A DNA stretch of 58,733 nucleotides, taken from positions 1 through 58,733 of IMG/VR virus record IMGVR_UViG_3300025138_010775. The stretch is one strand, 5' to 3'. The DNA is from a virus. Both the position numbers and the translations under genes were made by a program. The notes beneath the pieces are model-generated. The model saw nothing but the letters and a program-made list of their open reading frames with translations. It was not told the DNA's origin and made no database searches. Below, in pieces: positions 37,129-45,434 of this stretch (its first letter is position 1; each line of letters starts with the position of its first letter).

Positions 37129-37865
37129 GATATCACCTCGTTTAAGATTGTTTCTATTTCTATGGATTGATTATATATGTCTATGTCGTTATTATTAACA
37201 ATATAGTCAAACTTTTCCCAATCGTAATTCTCTTTATCCAATGCTGTTTCGCTAATATGAGTAGAGTCATAAGTATTTCTATTAAGTCTAACTACCACGC
37301 CGTTATTTTGTTGAATACAATCTACCTCATTAGGGAATCTACAATCAGTAATTAAAGATAGTTTACTTTTATCTCTTTTAATTTTGGCAATAATTGCTGC
37401 AGTCCAGACATCAGATTTCATTTTTCTAAACATGTCAGTACCGACATACTGCATAACTTCTCTAGCTGTCATGGCACTATTAGTACCTGGCCAAAAACAG
37501 TTTACTAATTCATTTTTTGAATTGTCTGAACCATAACAATGTTCATGTGTTAATCCTAGTATATTCATACATACATCTTTTTTTAATGGATCAGCAAAAC
37601 TATATACTTTTATAAAAGGATCTATAGTGGAGCAGACCTGTCTCATAATATAATCATTAGAATCATGAATATGAGATGGGTCAAATGGACCACTGTAGTC
37701 TTTATTTCCTAAAAGATCGCTAACATGTATTAATCCATCATCATTAATTTTTACTTTTTTAGCAATCCTAAGATTGATCATAAAAGTAGAATATATAAAA
37801 TTAACACAAGTATTCTTTCCTGACTGCTTTCTTCCTGAAAAAGCAATAATATTTTTGTTAGACAT
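37125..37865 (-). CDS. Deoxynucleoside monophosphate kinase (T4 gp1-like)
   Basis: The P-loop GRKQSGKNT (residues 11-19) is the variant found in T4 gp1-type dNMP kinases. YSFADPLKK (about 89), ITDCRFPNE (about 167) and the downstream VVRLNR strand follow in the order of this family. 246 aa is the usual length. It phosphorylates dNMPs toward dNTPs, fitting with the dCMP deaminase and ribonucleotide reductase of the same strand. It overlaps the primase gene by 8 nt. Confidence 0.8.
   Translation of the reverse strand: MSNKNIIAFSGRKQSGKNTCVNFIYSTFMINLRIAKKVKINDDGLIHVSDLLGNKDYSGPFDPSHIHDSNDYIMRQVCSTIDPFIKVYSFADPLKKDVCMNILGLTHEHCYGSDNSKNELVNCFWPGTNSAMTAREVMQYVGTDMFRKMKSDVWTAAIIAKIKRDKSKLSLITDCRFPNEVDCIQQNNGVVVRLNRNTYDSTHISETALDKENYDWEKFDYIVNNNDIDIYNQSIEIETILNEVIS
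37134..37139 (-). promoter_or_regulatory. Shine-Dalgarno site for a non-AUG start of the Cas4-like gene
   Basis: GAGGTG within the last codons of the dNMP kinase gene is 5 nt from ATA (37128) and 11 nt from ATT (37122), both in frame with the conserved N-terminal extension of the nuclease. The ATG at 37083 has no such site. Confidence 0.55.
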
Positions 37866-39009
37866 ACTCCAACCTTGGTTTAATAAATTCCTGTATTTGT
37901 TCCACTGTCATTGTCGCAATATCCTGATAATCAATCTGGACATCTACAATATTATAAGTCCTTTCGCATTTCTTGTAAACATTCTCTGCCGCCTTCTTAC
38001 CAGCATCATCGTTATCCATAATTGTATATATCGTCATAGCTCCTGACGTATCTAAAATCATTTTTTGAATATCCGCTAAAGAAGATCCAAAGATAGCAAC
38101 AGAATTATGTATTCCTGCTTCTTCTAGTCTCCATACATTTCCGGGGCTTTCTACTAAAATTACAGATCTAGATTGTTTGATATGTTCCTGAGCAAACCAA
38201 TAATTATAAAGATGATTTTGTGTTTTAAATCCATAATTATGTCTCCATTTACAATAAAGATATAGTGACTCTTGTTTTGGACAGTCTTTTTCTAAATGAT
38301 AATGATTACAAACATCGCACTTTTCTGTAGTAGCACGGCCAGTACATCCTACCATATATTTTCTATTATTATCATATACAGGAACTACTGCTCTACCAGA
38401 CATTGGCTTACCACTCTTTATACAATCTCCAACATCATATTTAGTAAGAATATTTTCGCTAAAACCTCTAGACATAAAATATTTAGAAGGTATATCTAAT
38501 GAGTTCATAATAGATGTTCTTGATATTTTTTTGGAGTCATCAGGTTTTGTATTACTTATATATTTGACAGCATTGACAAAGAGACTTTTTTCTTTATCTT
38601 TATTGTTGATTTTTATATTACTTAACTTATCCCCTAGAAATTGTTCAGCAAATGTTATCGTCTCTTTAAAGGTGCATATATTTTCACTATTATTAGGCCA
38701 GTCAAACCTTCTCTTTGATAGACATCCTCTAATAAAACCTAATATCGAAGATTTAAATGTTTCTTCACACCCATGTGTTCTGCATTTCCAGTTGCCTCTA
38801 TAAGAATCTCCTGTGTGATATAGATTAAATGCAGAATCATTATCTCCTCCATGTATTGGGCAACTACAAATTACCATTTTATCTGATATTCTATAGTCTT
38901 CGACGTCTAATACATCTAATAGCTCTTCTATATTATCACAAAGCCTATCTGACATCACCTTTAGTTGGGCTTGATCAGGAAAATTCGATTGCTTGGTCTT
39001 CGTTATCAT
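37858..39009 (-). CDS. DnaG-like DNA primase
   Basis: N-terminal zinc-binding domain of the CHC2 type: CPIHGGD (Cys50, His53) and WKCRTHGCE (Cys76, Cys81, by the first ATG). TOPRIM domain: SVILVESPGN (about 283) with the conserved Glu, then TIMDNDDAGKKAA (about 338) with the DxD. A second cysteine pair near residues 216-219 (CDVC) with a following HY and CP may bind another zinc. The start may be 38955, which gives AAAGGTG close by; the 39009 start overlaps the helicase gene by 35 nt without a clear ribosome site. It primes the lagging strand with the DnaB-like helicase next to it. Confidence 0.85.
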   Translation of the reverse strand: MITKTKQSNFPDQAQLKVMSDRLCDNIEELLDVLDVEDYRISDKMVICSCPIHGGDNDSAFNLYHTGDSYRGNWKCRTHGCEETFKSSILGFIRGCLSKRRFDWPNNSENICTFKETITFAEQFLGDKLSNIKINNKDKEKSLFVNAVKYISNTKPDDSKKISRTSIMNSLDIPSKYFMSRGFSENILTKYDVGDCIKSGKPMSGRAVVPVYDNNRKYMVGCTGRATTEKCDVCNHYHLEKDCPKQESLYLYCKWRHNYGFKTQNHLYNYWFAQEHIKQSRSVILVESPGNVWRLEEAGIHNSVAIFGSSLADIQKMILDTSGAMTIYTIMDNDDAGKKAAENVYKKCERTYNIVDVQIDYQDIATMTVEQIQEFIKPRLEYV

Positions 39010-40432
39010 TGATTATAAACCCATCGTTATCAGGAGTGTTACCATTAGTTAATTCTAGTCTAGTTTGACCTTCTGTGATTTTTGCACACCAACCCTTCAT
39101 ATTGCAGTTGATGTAATCGTTGTCATCCAATCCTCCACCATGTCGACTAATAACAGGCAACAACTTTCTATTGCCAGCATTTGGTCCGTCTTCTGCTATT
39201 TCTTCATCTGTCTTTCTTTTAAATATTGTAAAGTTGCTACAAAGCCATATAATTCTATCGGAACCACTAGCTGTATCAGTACTTTCTTTGGTTATGCCGT
39301 CTCTGTTAAGCTGTACAAATGCTACCACAGGAATACCATATTTGCAAGCAAAATTATGTAAAGAAGTCATCATAAAGCCTAGGACCTGATATTCTTTAAG
39401 GTCTTGAGACATACCTTGACTATCCATTAGTTTAAGATAGTCATAGAATACAACACAGTCATTAGCTGTACCGTCTGATTTTAAACCTACTTCTTTGACA
39501 ATCCATCTTCGCATAACAGCTAGCTGTTCTTCAAAAGGTTTACCAGCAATACTTTTATGATATAGTGGGATATTTGCAATGTTCTTAGCAGAGTCTTTAA
39601 TTTTCTTTTTCATATTAGGAGAATCAGCAAATTTACCAGATTCAATTTTATTAATTTCTACTTCAGTAGACATGGCTAATATTCTATGGATATGATCTTC
39701 TTTCGTCATTTCAGTATCCATATTAAGAACTGGTATTTTTAATTCGTTTGCTATATAAAAACCCATGTTGTCAGATAAAAGGGTTTTACCAGTTTTCGGT
39801 CTTGCAGCAATAACATTGATTGTATTTCTTCTTAATCCTCCGCCAATAGACCTGTCGTATACAGGAAAGCCTGTAGAGATACCTATTTGATCTACTGGAT
39901 TTGTTTCTAGATAATCCACATAATCTTCTATAGAAGAACCCATGGTCGTTGGAGCAGTTTCGGAATCTGTTAATTTAGAAGAAAAGTCAAATACCGCATC
40001 TTCTGCAATACCTAATATAGCAGCTATAGATTCATTACCATTAATGTCTAATATTTTATTTTGTGTGTTTTTTAATTCTGAATGTAAGTCTCTAGCAATC
40101 TGTAGTTTTTTAATTTTGGCAGCAAATTTTCTAGCATTATTACCGTCTACAGGAAAGTCTTTAATTGCTTTTATATGCTGAGATTCTTGTTTAGTATTTA
40201 ATAAGTTTGAAAGACCTAGCTCTTGAGCAACAGAGAATACAGATGCTATATCAATATGAACACAGGTTTCTTGTTCAGATATATGCTTTAAGCACTGGAA
40301 CAGATATTGGTTACTGTCTATGGTGAAGGTCTGTTCATCAATTAAATCTGCAATGTCCAAGAAGGCTTTATCACCACCTTGCATTATTGAACTCAAAACT
40401 GCTCTTTCGGCAGCGGGATCACACAATATCAT
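38975..40432 (-). CDS. dnaB: DnaB-like replicative helicase
   Basis: The N-terminal helical domain starts ILCDPAAERAVLSSIMQG, the usual DnaB opening. RecA-like ATPase core: Walker A AARPKTGKT (209-217), MDTEM, Walker B-type VVFYDYLKL and an FVQLNRDG strand. 485 aa is normal for phage DnaB. ATG at 40432 is chosen over the TTG 3 nt upstream because AAGGAG lies 7 nt before it; it overlaps the previous stop (TGATG). It is followed by the primase, as in many phages. Confidence 0.88.
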   Translation of the reverse strand: MILCDPAAERAVLSSIMQGGDKAFLDIADLIDEQTFTIDSNQYLFQCLKHISEQETCVHIDIASVFSVAQELGLSNLLNTKQESQHIKAIKDFPVDGNNARKFAAKIKKLQIARDLHSELKNTQNKILDINGNESIAAILGIAEDAVFDFSSKLTDSETAPTTMGSSIEDYVDYLETNPVDQIGISTGFPVYDRSIGGGLRRNTINVIAARPKTGKTLLSDNMGFYIANELKIPVLNMDTEMTKEDHIHRILAMSTEVEINKIESGKFADSPNMKKKIKDSAKNIANIPLYHKSIAGKPFEEQLAVMRRWIVKEVGLKSDGTANDCVVFYDYLKLMDSQGMSQDLKEYQVLGFMMTSLHNFACKYGIPVVAFVQLNRDGITKESTDTASGSDRIIWLCSNFTIFKRKTDEEIAEDGPNAGNRKLLPVISRHGGGLDDNDYINCNMKGWCAKITEGQTRLELTNGNTPDNDGFIINDNEDQAIEFS

Positions 40433-40842
40433 CAACCAGCTCCTTTAGCACAACTATTACATTTATATCTATTTACACCATCAACGATTAGCTGTCCACT
40501 AACTTGTTCTTCTTTGCCGCATACTCTACATCTTACATCAATTAATGCTGCTGGCCTGTTACGCATAATCGGTTGCGAAGACTTTAATTTTTCGTCTATA
40601 GCAACATCATTTTTGTGCATATTTTTTTCTGGCATATCTAAGAATAGGTTCTCTTCTAAACCATAAGGCTGTCTTTTTCTAACATTGGGGTTTTTAGATT
40701 TAGGAGCAGATATTTTTTTTTGAGGAACTTCTATAGATTCTGATGTTGAAGACTTTTCAGGATCAGGAGTTTCTTCCCCGTCTAATGTTTCTATCATTGC
40801 ATATAATAGTTGTTTTAATTTATCTGTGTCTACATTAGCCAT
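40432..40842 (-). CDS. C-terminal zinc-ribbon protein between recombination and helicase genes (136 aa)
   Basis: The first 100 residues are polar and probably disordered (Ser/Pro/Lys-rich). The last 35 residues are a zinc ribbon with CRVCGKEEQVS and KCNSC. Placed directly upstream of the helicase with a TGATG junction. I do not recognise the family; helicase loader or ssDNA-binding accessory are possibilities from position only. Confidence 0.6.
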   Translation of the reverse strand: MANVDTDKLKQLLYAMIETLDGEETPDPEKSSTSESIEVPQKKISAPKSKNPNVRKRQPYGLEENLFLDMPEKNMHKNDVAIDEKLKSSQPIMRNRPAALIDVRCRVCGKEEQVSGQLIVDGVNRYKCNSCAKGAG

Positions 40843-41317
40843 TTTTCACCTTATTCCTTTGTATTGAAATAATAATATCTGATAAGTTTTTTAAAGTATT
40901 AGCCATATAAGAAAGCCTGTCTATTCTTTGCTTGGCATATCGTTTAATCTTATTTAAAGAATCTGCTTTGGAGTTATGTTTGATTGCTTGCAAAGATTTT
41001 TCAATATATCCATATCCTTTGTAGCTGTTTATTTCATCAGCAATAACTTCTTTGATTTTGTCATCAGACCAATTGTACCTAGCTAGTTCTCTGTTAATAG
41101 TTCTCTGTATATGGAAAGCAAATTGAGATAAGCGATATGCTATTTCTCCACATTGATCTGGAGTAACTTTTTCTAAAACATCCCTAGACATTGTTAAATA
41201 CTCATTAAGTTCTTCAGAAGGTAGGCTTTCTGTGACGTAATTGGGTAGTCCCATCCCTTGTTCATATTCATCTAATATTGTATCCCAGTGTTCTAATTCT
41301 TCTTTAGTTGTTTTCAT
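40835..41317 (-). CDS. Helical protein of unknown function near RecA and helicase genes (160 aa)
   Basis: Predominantly helical sequence with many charged residues and no metal or nucleotide motif. The start is set at 41317 because that ATG overlaps the stop of the upstream nuclease as ATGA; the ATG at 41338 would give seven more residues. A recombination or replication mediator role is possible given the neighbours, but nothing in the sequence proves it. Confidence 0.55.
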   Translation of the reverse strand: MKTTKEELEHWDTILDEYEQGMGLPNYVTESLPSEELNEYLTMSRDVLEKVTPDQCGEIAYRLSQFAFHIQRTINRELARYNWSDDKIKEVIADEINSYKGYGYIEKSLQAIKHNSKADSLNKIKRYAKQRIDRLSYMANTLKNLSDIIISIQRNKVKNG

Positions 41318-41718
41318 GTTAATAGTCTGTCTCTCCATTCCTCTTCTGATTCTGAATAAGGAAGTTCTACGTATTCAATATCGTTTTTTTCACACCATTC
41401 TTTTTTTTGCTGATCTCTTTTTCTATGCTTCAAAAATCCTAAAGTGTTGTTGTGATAAAATTGTACAAATTTATAATGCTGTTCACCGTGAACCTCTATA
41501 CAAGTTTTACTCAATGGGAGATAAAAGTCAAGATACAAAGTTTCATTTTTTCTAATGGGTGCTCCTACCTCTTCTAATATCTGCAGTGTGGGGAAACATT
41601 CTTTAATTAATTTTCTAGCTTTAAGATGCAGACCCGATTTATTAAGCCTACTACCTTTTGCTATATGACCCTTTAAAGACCATTTCTTAATATTGTCGTC
41701 CAAATCACTGATGTTCAT
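41314..41718 (-). CDS. Vsr/DUF559-like endonuclease next to RecA gene (134 aa)
   Basis: KARKLIKECFP helix, LYLDFYLP strand with Asp, CIEVHGEQHY with the E-H pair, and a final IEYVELPY strand follow the order of the small Vsr/DUF559 nuclease fold. The start is 41718, where ATG overlaps the RecA stop (ATGA). The ATG at 41751 lies inside the RecA gene. Unlike the gene at 24065 it has no DNA-binding repeat, so it may be a recombination/repair nuclease instead of a homing enzyme. Confidence 0.65.
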   Translation of the reverse strand: MNISDLDDNIKKWSLKGHIAKGSRLNKSGLHLKARKLIKECFPTLQILEEVGAPIRKNETLYLDFYLPLSKTCIEVHGEQHYKFVQFYHNNTLGFLKHRKRDQQKKEWCEKNDIEYVELPYSESEEEWRDRLLT

Positions 41719-42728
41719 TGTATACCCATAGTTGTTTTTACTTCTTTCCAAAGACTATCATAAATTTTAGGATTCTGTGCTATAAAATCTCTAGCTTTTT
41801 CTCCACCTTGAAACTTAGGACTATCTTTGACACCAGAAAAGGTATACCAAGCACCACCTTTATCTATCAGTCCCAAATCTGTAGCCAAATTAAACAGTTC
41901 CATTTCTTTATCTACTCCAATTCCATATCTAATATAGCTAGTAATTTTAGCACCCGGAGGACCTAGAGCAGAACATATTACTTGCCAATCAATCGTTTGA
42001 CCAATTTGTGTCTCTTCCTTGCCAACGTTCCATGCTTTAAAATATGCTGCTTTTAATTTAATATCTGTTTGATAAGCAATTGCTTGTCCGGATTTTTCTT
42101 TCCATTCACTACTGCCATATCCAGGATTGCCCATAAGATGAGTAATTCCTATCACAATATTTTTATTTACAGGGATTACATTAGCTACTTTTCTACAAAA
42201 CTTTGCTAATAACTTTGCCCCATCTGCTCTTTGCATTTTGCTCATATCCGATGTAATTTCTGATTCTGTACACAACGCAGAATACGAGTCTATAATAACT
42301 ACTGAACCAGGAACTTCATTAATGATTCTTTCTCCGATTTGTAGATATTCTTCAGCATGTAATATTTTCCCTGTTTTAGATCCTATAATATGGAACCTGT
42401 CTAAATCTAATCCAGCTATACCGTTAAGGTCTCTCTTTTTCAGCCTACCCTCTATATTTAGGTAGTACACCTCTCTACCATCAGCAAAATCTCCATGAGC
42501 ATATTTCTTCTGTTGGGCAATCGCCGCAACAAAAAGAGATGTTGTTGTTTTACCACATTTCGGCTGTCCTGTAAAGATGACAAAACTACCTTCTGGAATA
42601 CCTCCGTTAAGGGCTATATCTAAAGAAGGACTTATAGGAATAGTTACAATATTTTTATCAATTACAGAATTACCAGATAGTATAATATCATCGCCAAAAG
42701 TTTTTTTAATATCAGTTTGTATGCTCAT
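41715..42728 (-). CDS. RecA/UvsX-like recombinase
   Basis: Walker A GQPKCGKTT (54-62), Walker B VVIIDSYSAL, a glutamine-containing IVIGITHLMG strand (L2 neighbourhood) and a GPPGAKITSYIRYGIGVDKEMELFNLATDLGLIDKGGAWY tail that corresponds to the conserved C-terminal part of RecA proteins (parts at residues about 255-297). 337 aa is close to bacterial RecA. It performs strand exchange in recombination-dependent replication and repair. ATGA overlap with the following nuclease. Confidence 0.88.
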   Translation of the reverse strand: MSIQTDIKKTFGDDIILSGNSVIDKNIVTIPISPSLDIALNGGIPEGSFVIFTGQPKCGKTTTSLFVAAIAQQKKYAHGDFADGREVYYLNIEGRLKKRDLNGIAGLDLDRFHIIGSKTGKILHAEEYLQIGERIINEVPGSVVIIDSYSALCTESEITSDMSKMQRADGAKLLAKFCRKVANVIPVNKNIVIGITHLMGNPGYGSSEWKEKSGQAIAYQTDIKLKAAYFKAWNVGKEETQIGQTIDWQVICSALGPPGAKITSYIRYGIGVDKEMELFNLATDLGLIDKGGAWYTFSGVKDSPKFQGGEKARDFIAQNPKIYDSLWKEVKTTMGIQ

Positions 42729-43131
42729 CGTCCATATCCTCTAATTTAGAAAGTATATTGTTTTTAATTTTATTTTTCCGGAAGGTTTTTCCTTGGGCTC
42801 TTTCAATAGGTTTTGAAAGTTCATTATTTTCTGTCATTAATTTTTTTTGTTCTGATTCTATTACGGGAGATAACAGAGGAGCCCTCAGAGAATATGTATT
42901 TCTGGTTTTTGGATTTTTTAATGCTCTAATTATAGCTTTTGCTTTATACTTTTTCAACAGTTTGTGTGCAGCACCAATTTGATTTTTATAAAAATTTTCC
43001 CATTCTTTATTTAACCAGAATCTATAATGCAAATCTTTCTTTTCTCTTTTAGCTTTTTTTTCACATATTATTTCTGTAATATACTGAGCATCAGAGACCT
43101 CTTTGCCGTTAGAATATTTTGATATATACAT
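42712..43131 (-). CDS. Basic protein upstream of RecA gene, unknown function (139 aa)
   Basis: A Lys/Arg-rich protein with YISKYSNGKEVSDAQYITEI at its start and a KLLKKYKAKAIIRAL helix followed by SLRAPLLSPVIE. I have the impression of a recurrent phage family beside recA genes but cannot name it. It overlaps the RecA gene by 17 nt and has GGTGGGG before the ATG. A DNA-binding accessory role is inferred from charge and place. Confidence 0.55.
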   Translation of the reverse strand: MYISKYSNGKEVSDAQYITEIICEKKAKREKKDLHYRFWLNKEWENFYKNQIGAAHKLLKKYKAKAIIRALKNPKTRNTYSLRAPLLSPVIESEQKKLMTENNELSKPIERAQGKTFRKNKIKNNILSKLEDMDDEHTN

Positions 43132-43139
43132 AGCCCCAC

Positions 43140-43463
43140 CTATTGGTTTGGCTTATAAATATACGATTCTGGGTTTCTAAAAGATTGGCTTTTTGTTGAT
43201 TCCTCAATTACTTGAGAAGCTTCTCCAGTCATTACCGTTACCCCAGAGCTTCCGCCGCCTGTTTCGTTTATCATTAGCTTTTTAGCTGCTGATACTTTTT
43301 CTGTTTTTGTTTTAACCTGACCTTTAGAAGAAGCATTCTTTTCTAAAATACTACCAACCTGTTTAACGGTTAAATTCAATTCTGATGCAATATTTTCTTG
43401 TGACATATCTTCATTATCCAGCCACCTAATTGCATAAGATTGTGCTTTAGTTATTCTACCCAT
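43140..43463 (-). CDS. Helix-turn-helix protein (107 aa)
   Basis: Residues about 5-40 (AIRWLDNEDMSQENIASELNLTVKQVGSIL) form a clear HTH of the sigma-region-4/RNA-ligase-like type, with the turn at SELNLTVKQ. The rest is polar, Ser/Thr-rich and probably unstructured. Starts in the preceding stop (TAATG). May be a transcription regulator or a DNA-packaging-type small protein; regulator is the simpler reading. Confidence 0.6.
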   Translation of the reverse strand: MGRITKAQSYAIRWLDNEDMSQENIASELNLTVKQVGSILEKNASSKGQVKTKTEKVSAAKKLMINETGGGSSGVTVMTGEASQVIEESTKSQSFRNPESYIYKPNQ

Positions 43464-43840
43464 TATATTAATTCCCTTTCAGTATTTAATAGCCATGATT
43501 TTACACCAGTTTTCAGAAAACTTATATAGTAATCAAAAGCTTTTTGGTTTACCATAATAAATTTTGAATCTTCTTTATAAGCAGAACTGTACGAATCCTT
43601 GTCGTTCCCTAGTTGATTATTAGGATCTACAGGTCTACTTGAACTGTCGCACTTTATCATAAGCCTATAGGATCCATTATCACGCACTATCTTTTTAGCA
43701 AAAACAGTATCGTTATTTTCTTTTGTTCTTGGATTATTGTTATCATCTAAAAAATCTTCTTGTCCTACAGAAGTATAAAATTCATCGCTGCCAATTGTTA
43801 CTTTGTTGTTTTTTGCTGTTGTTATAAAGTCATCCATCAT
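43463..43840 (-). CDS. Uncharacterised protein, paralogue of 44490-44861 gene (125 aa)
   Basis: It shares with the gene 0.6 kb upstream an EDFLDD motif, an FAKK/YAKA segment, PNNQ/PNNK, and a C-terminal FDYYISFLKTGVKSWL-type helix ending in ELI/DLI. The start 43840 is chosen because AAAGGA lies 5 nt upstream; the ATG at 43858 has no such site. No known domain. The pair arose by tandem duplication with two genes between them. Confidence 0.6.
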   Translation of the reverse strand: MMDDFITTAKNNKVTIGSDEFYTSVGQEDFLDDNNNPRTKENNDTVFAKKIVRDNGSYRLMIKCDSSSRPVDPNNQLGNDKDSYSSAYKEDSKFIMVNQKAFDYYISFLKTGVKSWLLNTERELI

Positions 43841-44147
43841 TAGTTTCCTTTGCTGCATTAATTAAAGATTGTTGAAAATGTTGTAAAAACTTTTCCATAT
43901 ATTCATTAGCATCTGATGTTTCTGGCACAGGCATATGAAAATTTCTTTTATATAACTTTTTTAAATTTGTATTTTCTCTTTTTTCATTTTGTTCAAAAAC
44001 ACTACACTCTACAGAAAACACTACCTCGTGTGCTGCGTCAGTGATTTTTTTAGGAGATGTATCTAATTCGTCATATTGGAGAAATTCAGATCTTTTTTCT
44101 GGATCTTCCATGATATCTTTTATCTGCTGCTCTATATTTACGTCCAT
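43830..44147 (-). CDS. Uncharacterised acidic protein (105 aa)
   Basis: Charged helical protein; residues about 3-30 (IEQQIKDIMEDPEKRSEFL) form an amphipathic helix. No motif recognised. It overlaps the FmdB-type gene by 10 nt and the following gene by 11 nt, so it is expressed in the same operon. Function unknown. Confidence 0.5.
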   Translation of the reverse strand: MDVNIEQQIKDIMEDPEKRSEFLQYDELDTSPKKITDAAHEVVFSVECSVFEQNEKRENTNLKKLYKRNFHMPVPETSDANEYMEKFLQHFQQSLINAAKETNDG

Positions 44148-44488
44148 TTTGTTCTTGGTCCTCTTCTGATTTTTTTGGAGCCATCAGGCATTGGTTTCTG
44201 GAACGAAGAGTCTTTGTATTCATTATGCTTATGGTATAAGTGGGTCTTATGGTCGTCGCTCAATCGGTCTCTATTTCTATTTGCTAAATCTCCTAGTTTT
44301 ATTTGATCGTCAGACTTAATAACACTACCTGTCATATTTTGTAAATCTGTACTATAAGATCTTTCTATCTTTTTACTATTACATTTAGTACATTTAGATT
44401 TACTTACAGAATTATCATAATTGCTATAAGTAGCAAAAATTTCAAATGTGTGACCACATTTAGAACATTTAAAAGTATAAACCGGCAT
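44138..44488 (-). CDS. FmdB-type zinc-ribbon protein (116 aa)
   Basis: MPVYTFKCSKCGHTFE and CTKCNSKKIER form the classic FmdB-family zinc ribbon (two CxxC pairs at residues 8-11 and about 33-36). The C-terminal half is basic and polar. Members are small putative regulatory or accessory proteins common in phages and bacteria; no specific role is established here. Confidence 0.75.
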   Translation of the reverse strand: MPVYTFKCSKCGHTFEIFATYSNYDNSVSKSKCTKCNSKKIERSYSTDLQNMTGSVIKSDDQIKLGDLANRNRDRLSDDHKTHLYHKHNEYKDSSFQKPMPDGSKKIRRGPRTKWT

Positions 44489-44489
44489 A

Positions 44490-44861
44490 TTAAATAAGGT
44501 CCCTATTTATTTCTTTAATCCACGAAGAGTTTTGAGTTGTTAAGAATTTTAAATACTTATTAAAAACATAGTAATTTACTTGTACAAAACTATATTTAGA
44601 CTTACAAGTTCTGTCTACAAAATTACCGGTTGGTTGATTTTTATTATTAGGATTATATGCTTGTTGTTTAGCATCAATAGCTATATAGAATTTATATGAG
44701 TTATTGTCCACTCCTAAGCTACTGTTAGGAACCATGTGTTTTGGTTTTCTAGAAAGTAGTGCTTTAGCATACAAAAAATTTGTATTTTCTTTTTCTAGTC
44801 TAGGGAGTTTATCTTCGTCAAGATAGTCTTCTGAACCAGATATTGTATAGTATTTATCCAT
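44490..44861 (-). CDS. Uncharacterised protein, paralogue of 43463-43840 gene (123 aa)
   Basis: Same pattern as its paralogue: SGSEDYLDEDKLPRLEKEN near the start, YAKALL, a middle PNNKNQ segment and a C-terminal FNKYLKFLTTQNSSWIKEI helix ending DLI. No metal or nucleotide motif. Separated from its copy by the FmdB-type and acidic genes. One nt precedes the FmdB gene start. Function unknown. Confidence 0.6.
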   Translation of the reverse strand: MDKYYTISGSEDYLDEDKLPRLEKENTNFLYAKALLSRKPKHMVPNSSLGVDNNSYKFYIAIDAKQQAYNPNNKNQPTGNFVDRTCKSKYSFVQVNYYVFNKYLKFLTTQNSSWIKEINRDLI

Positions 44862-45434
44862 TTATATAAACTTGCTAATATATTTTTCCCATATGTCTTT
44901 GGACTCTACATCTATAGTAATCACCTCTTGGTACCAAGGCAAGTATTTTGGAGAAAATTTTGGCTTAATCGGTTGTGAAAGTAGCGTCATATTAGCTTCT
45001 TCAGGTGTTTTATTAGCTTTCTTAGTATTGCATTTTCTACAAGCAGTTACTATATTTGTCCAACTGGTGCATACTTTATTGTCTTTAAATTTAGACTTAG
45101 GCACAATATGATCATATGTTAGCTGACTTCTTAACAAATGTTTTCCACAATATTGGCAACTGTTATTGTCTCTGGTAAATAAGTTCTTACGAGATAACTT
45201 AACATTCATTCTAGAGGATTTAAAATATCTTGTAGCCCTAGCTACCGCAGGAACAGGTATTAGTCTATTATTTGAGCAGATAATATTATCATCATATTGT
45301 TCTAATATCTGAATACCATAATTAAAATCATGCAAATATTTAATCTGCCATACGATAGCTTTTTTCCAATGAATGATACACATTGGAGTAAAGTCACAAT
45401 TAAGTACTAAACATTTTCTATTATGGTTGTTCAT
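44862..45434 (-). CDS. HNH endonuclease (190 aa)
   Basis: HNH core with two zinc CxxC pairs: CQYCGK (about 93-98), LTYDHIVPKSKF with the catalytic His, TSWTNIVTACRKCNTKKAN with the Asn and second Cys pair. This is the 5-methylcytosine-restriction/IscB-like compact HNH arrangement with a beta-rich N-terminal 80 residues. Start set to ATG 45434; a TTG two codons upstream is possible. It overlaps the PhoH gene by 14 nt. May be a homing or packaging-associated nuclease. Confidence 0.8.
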   Translation of the reverse strand: MNNHNRKCLVLNCDFTPMCIIHWKKAIVWQIKYLHDFNYGIQILEQYDDNIICSNNRLIPVPAVARATRYFKSSRMNVKLSRKNLFTRDNNSCQYCGKHLLRSQLTYDHIVPKSKFKDNKVCTSWTNIVTACRKCNTKKANKTPEEANMTLLSQPIKPKFSPKYLPWYQEVITIDVESKDIWEKYISKFI

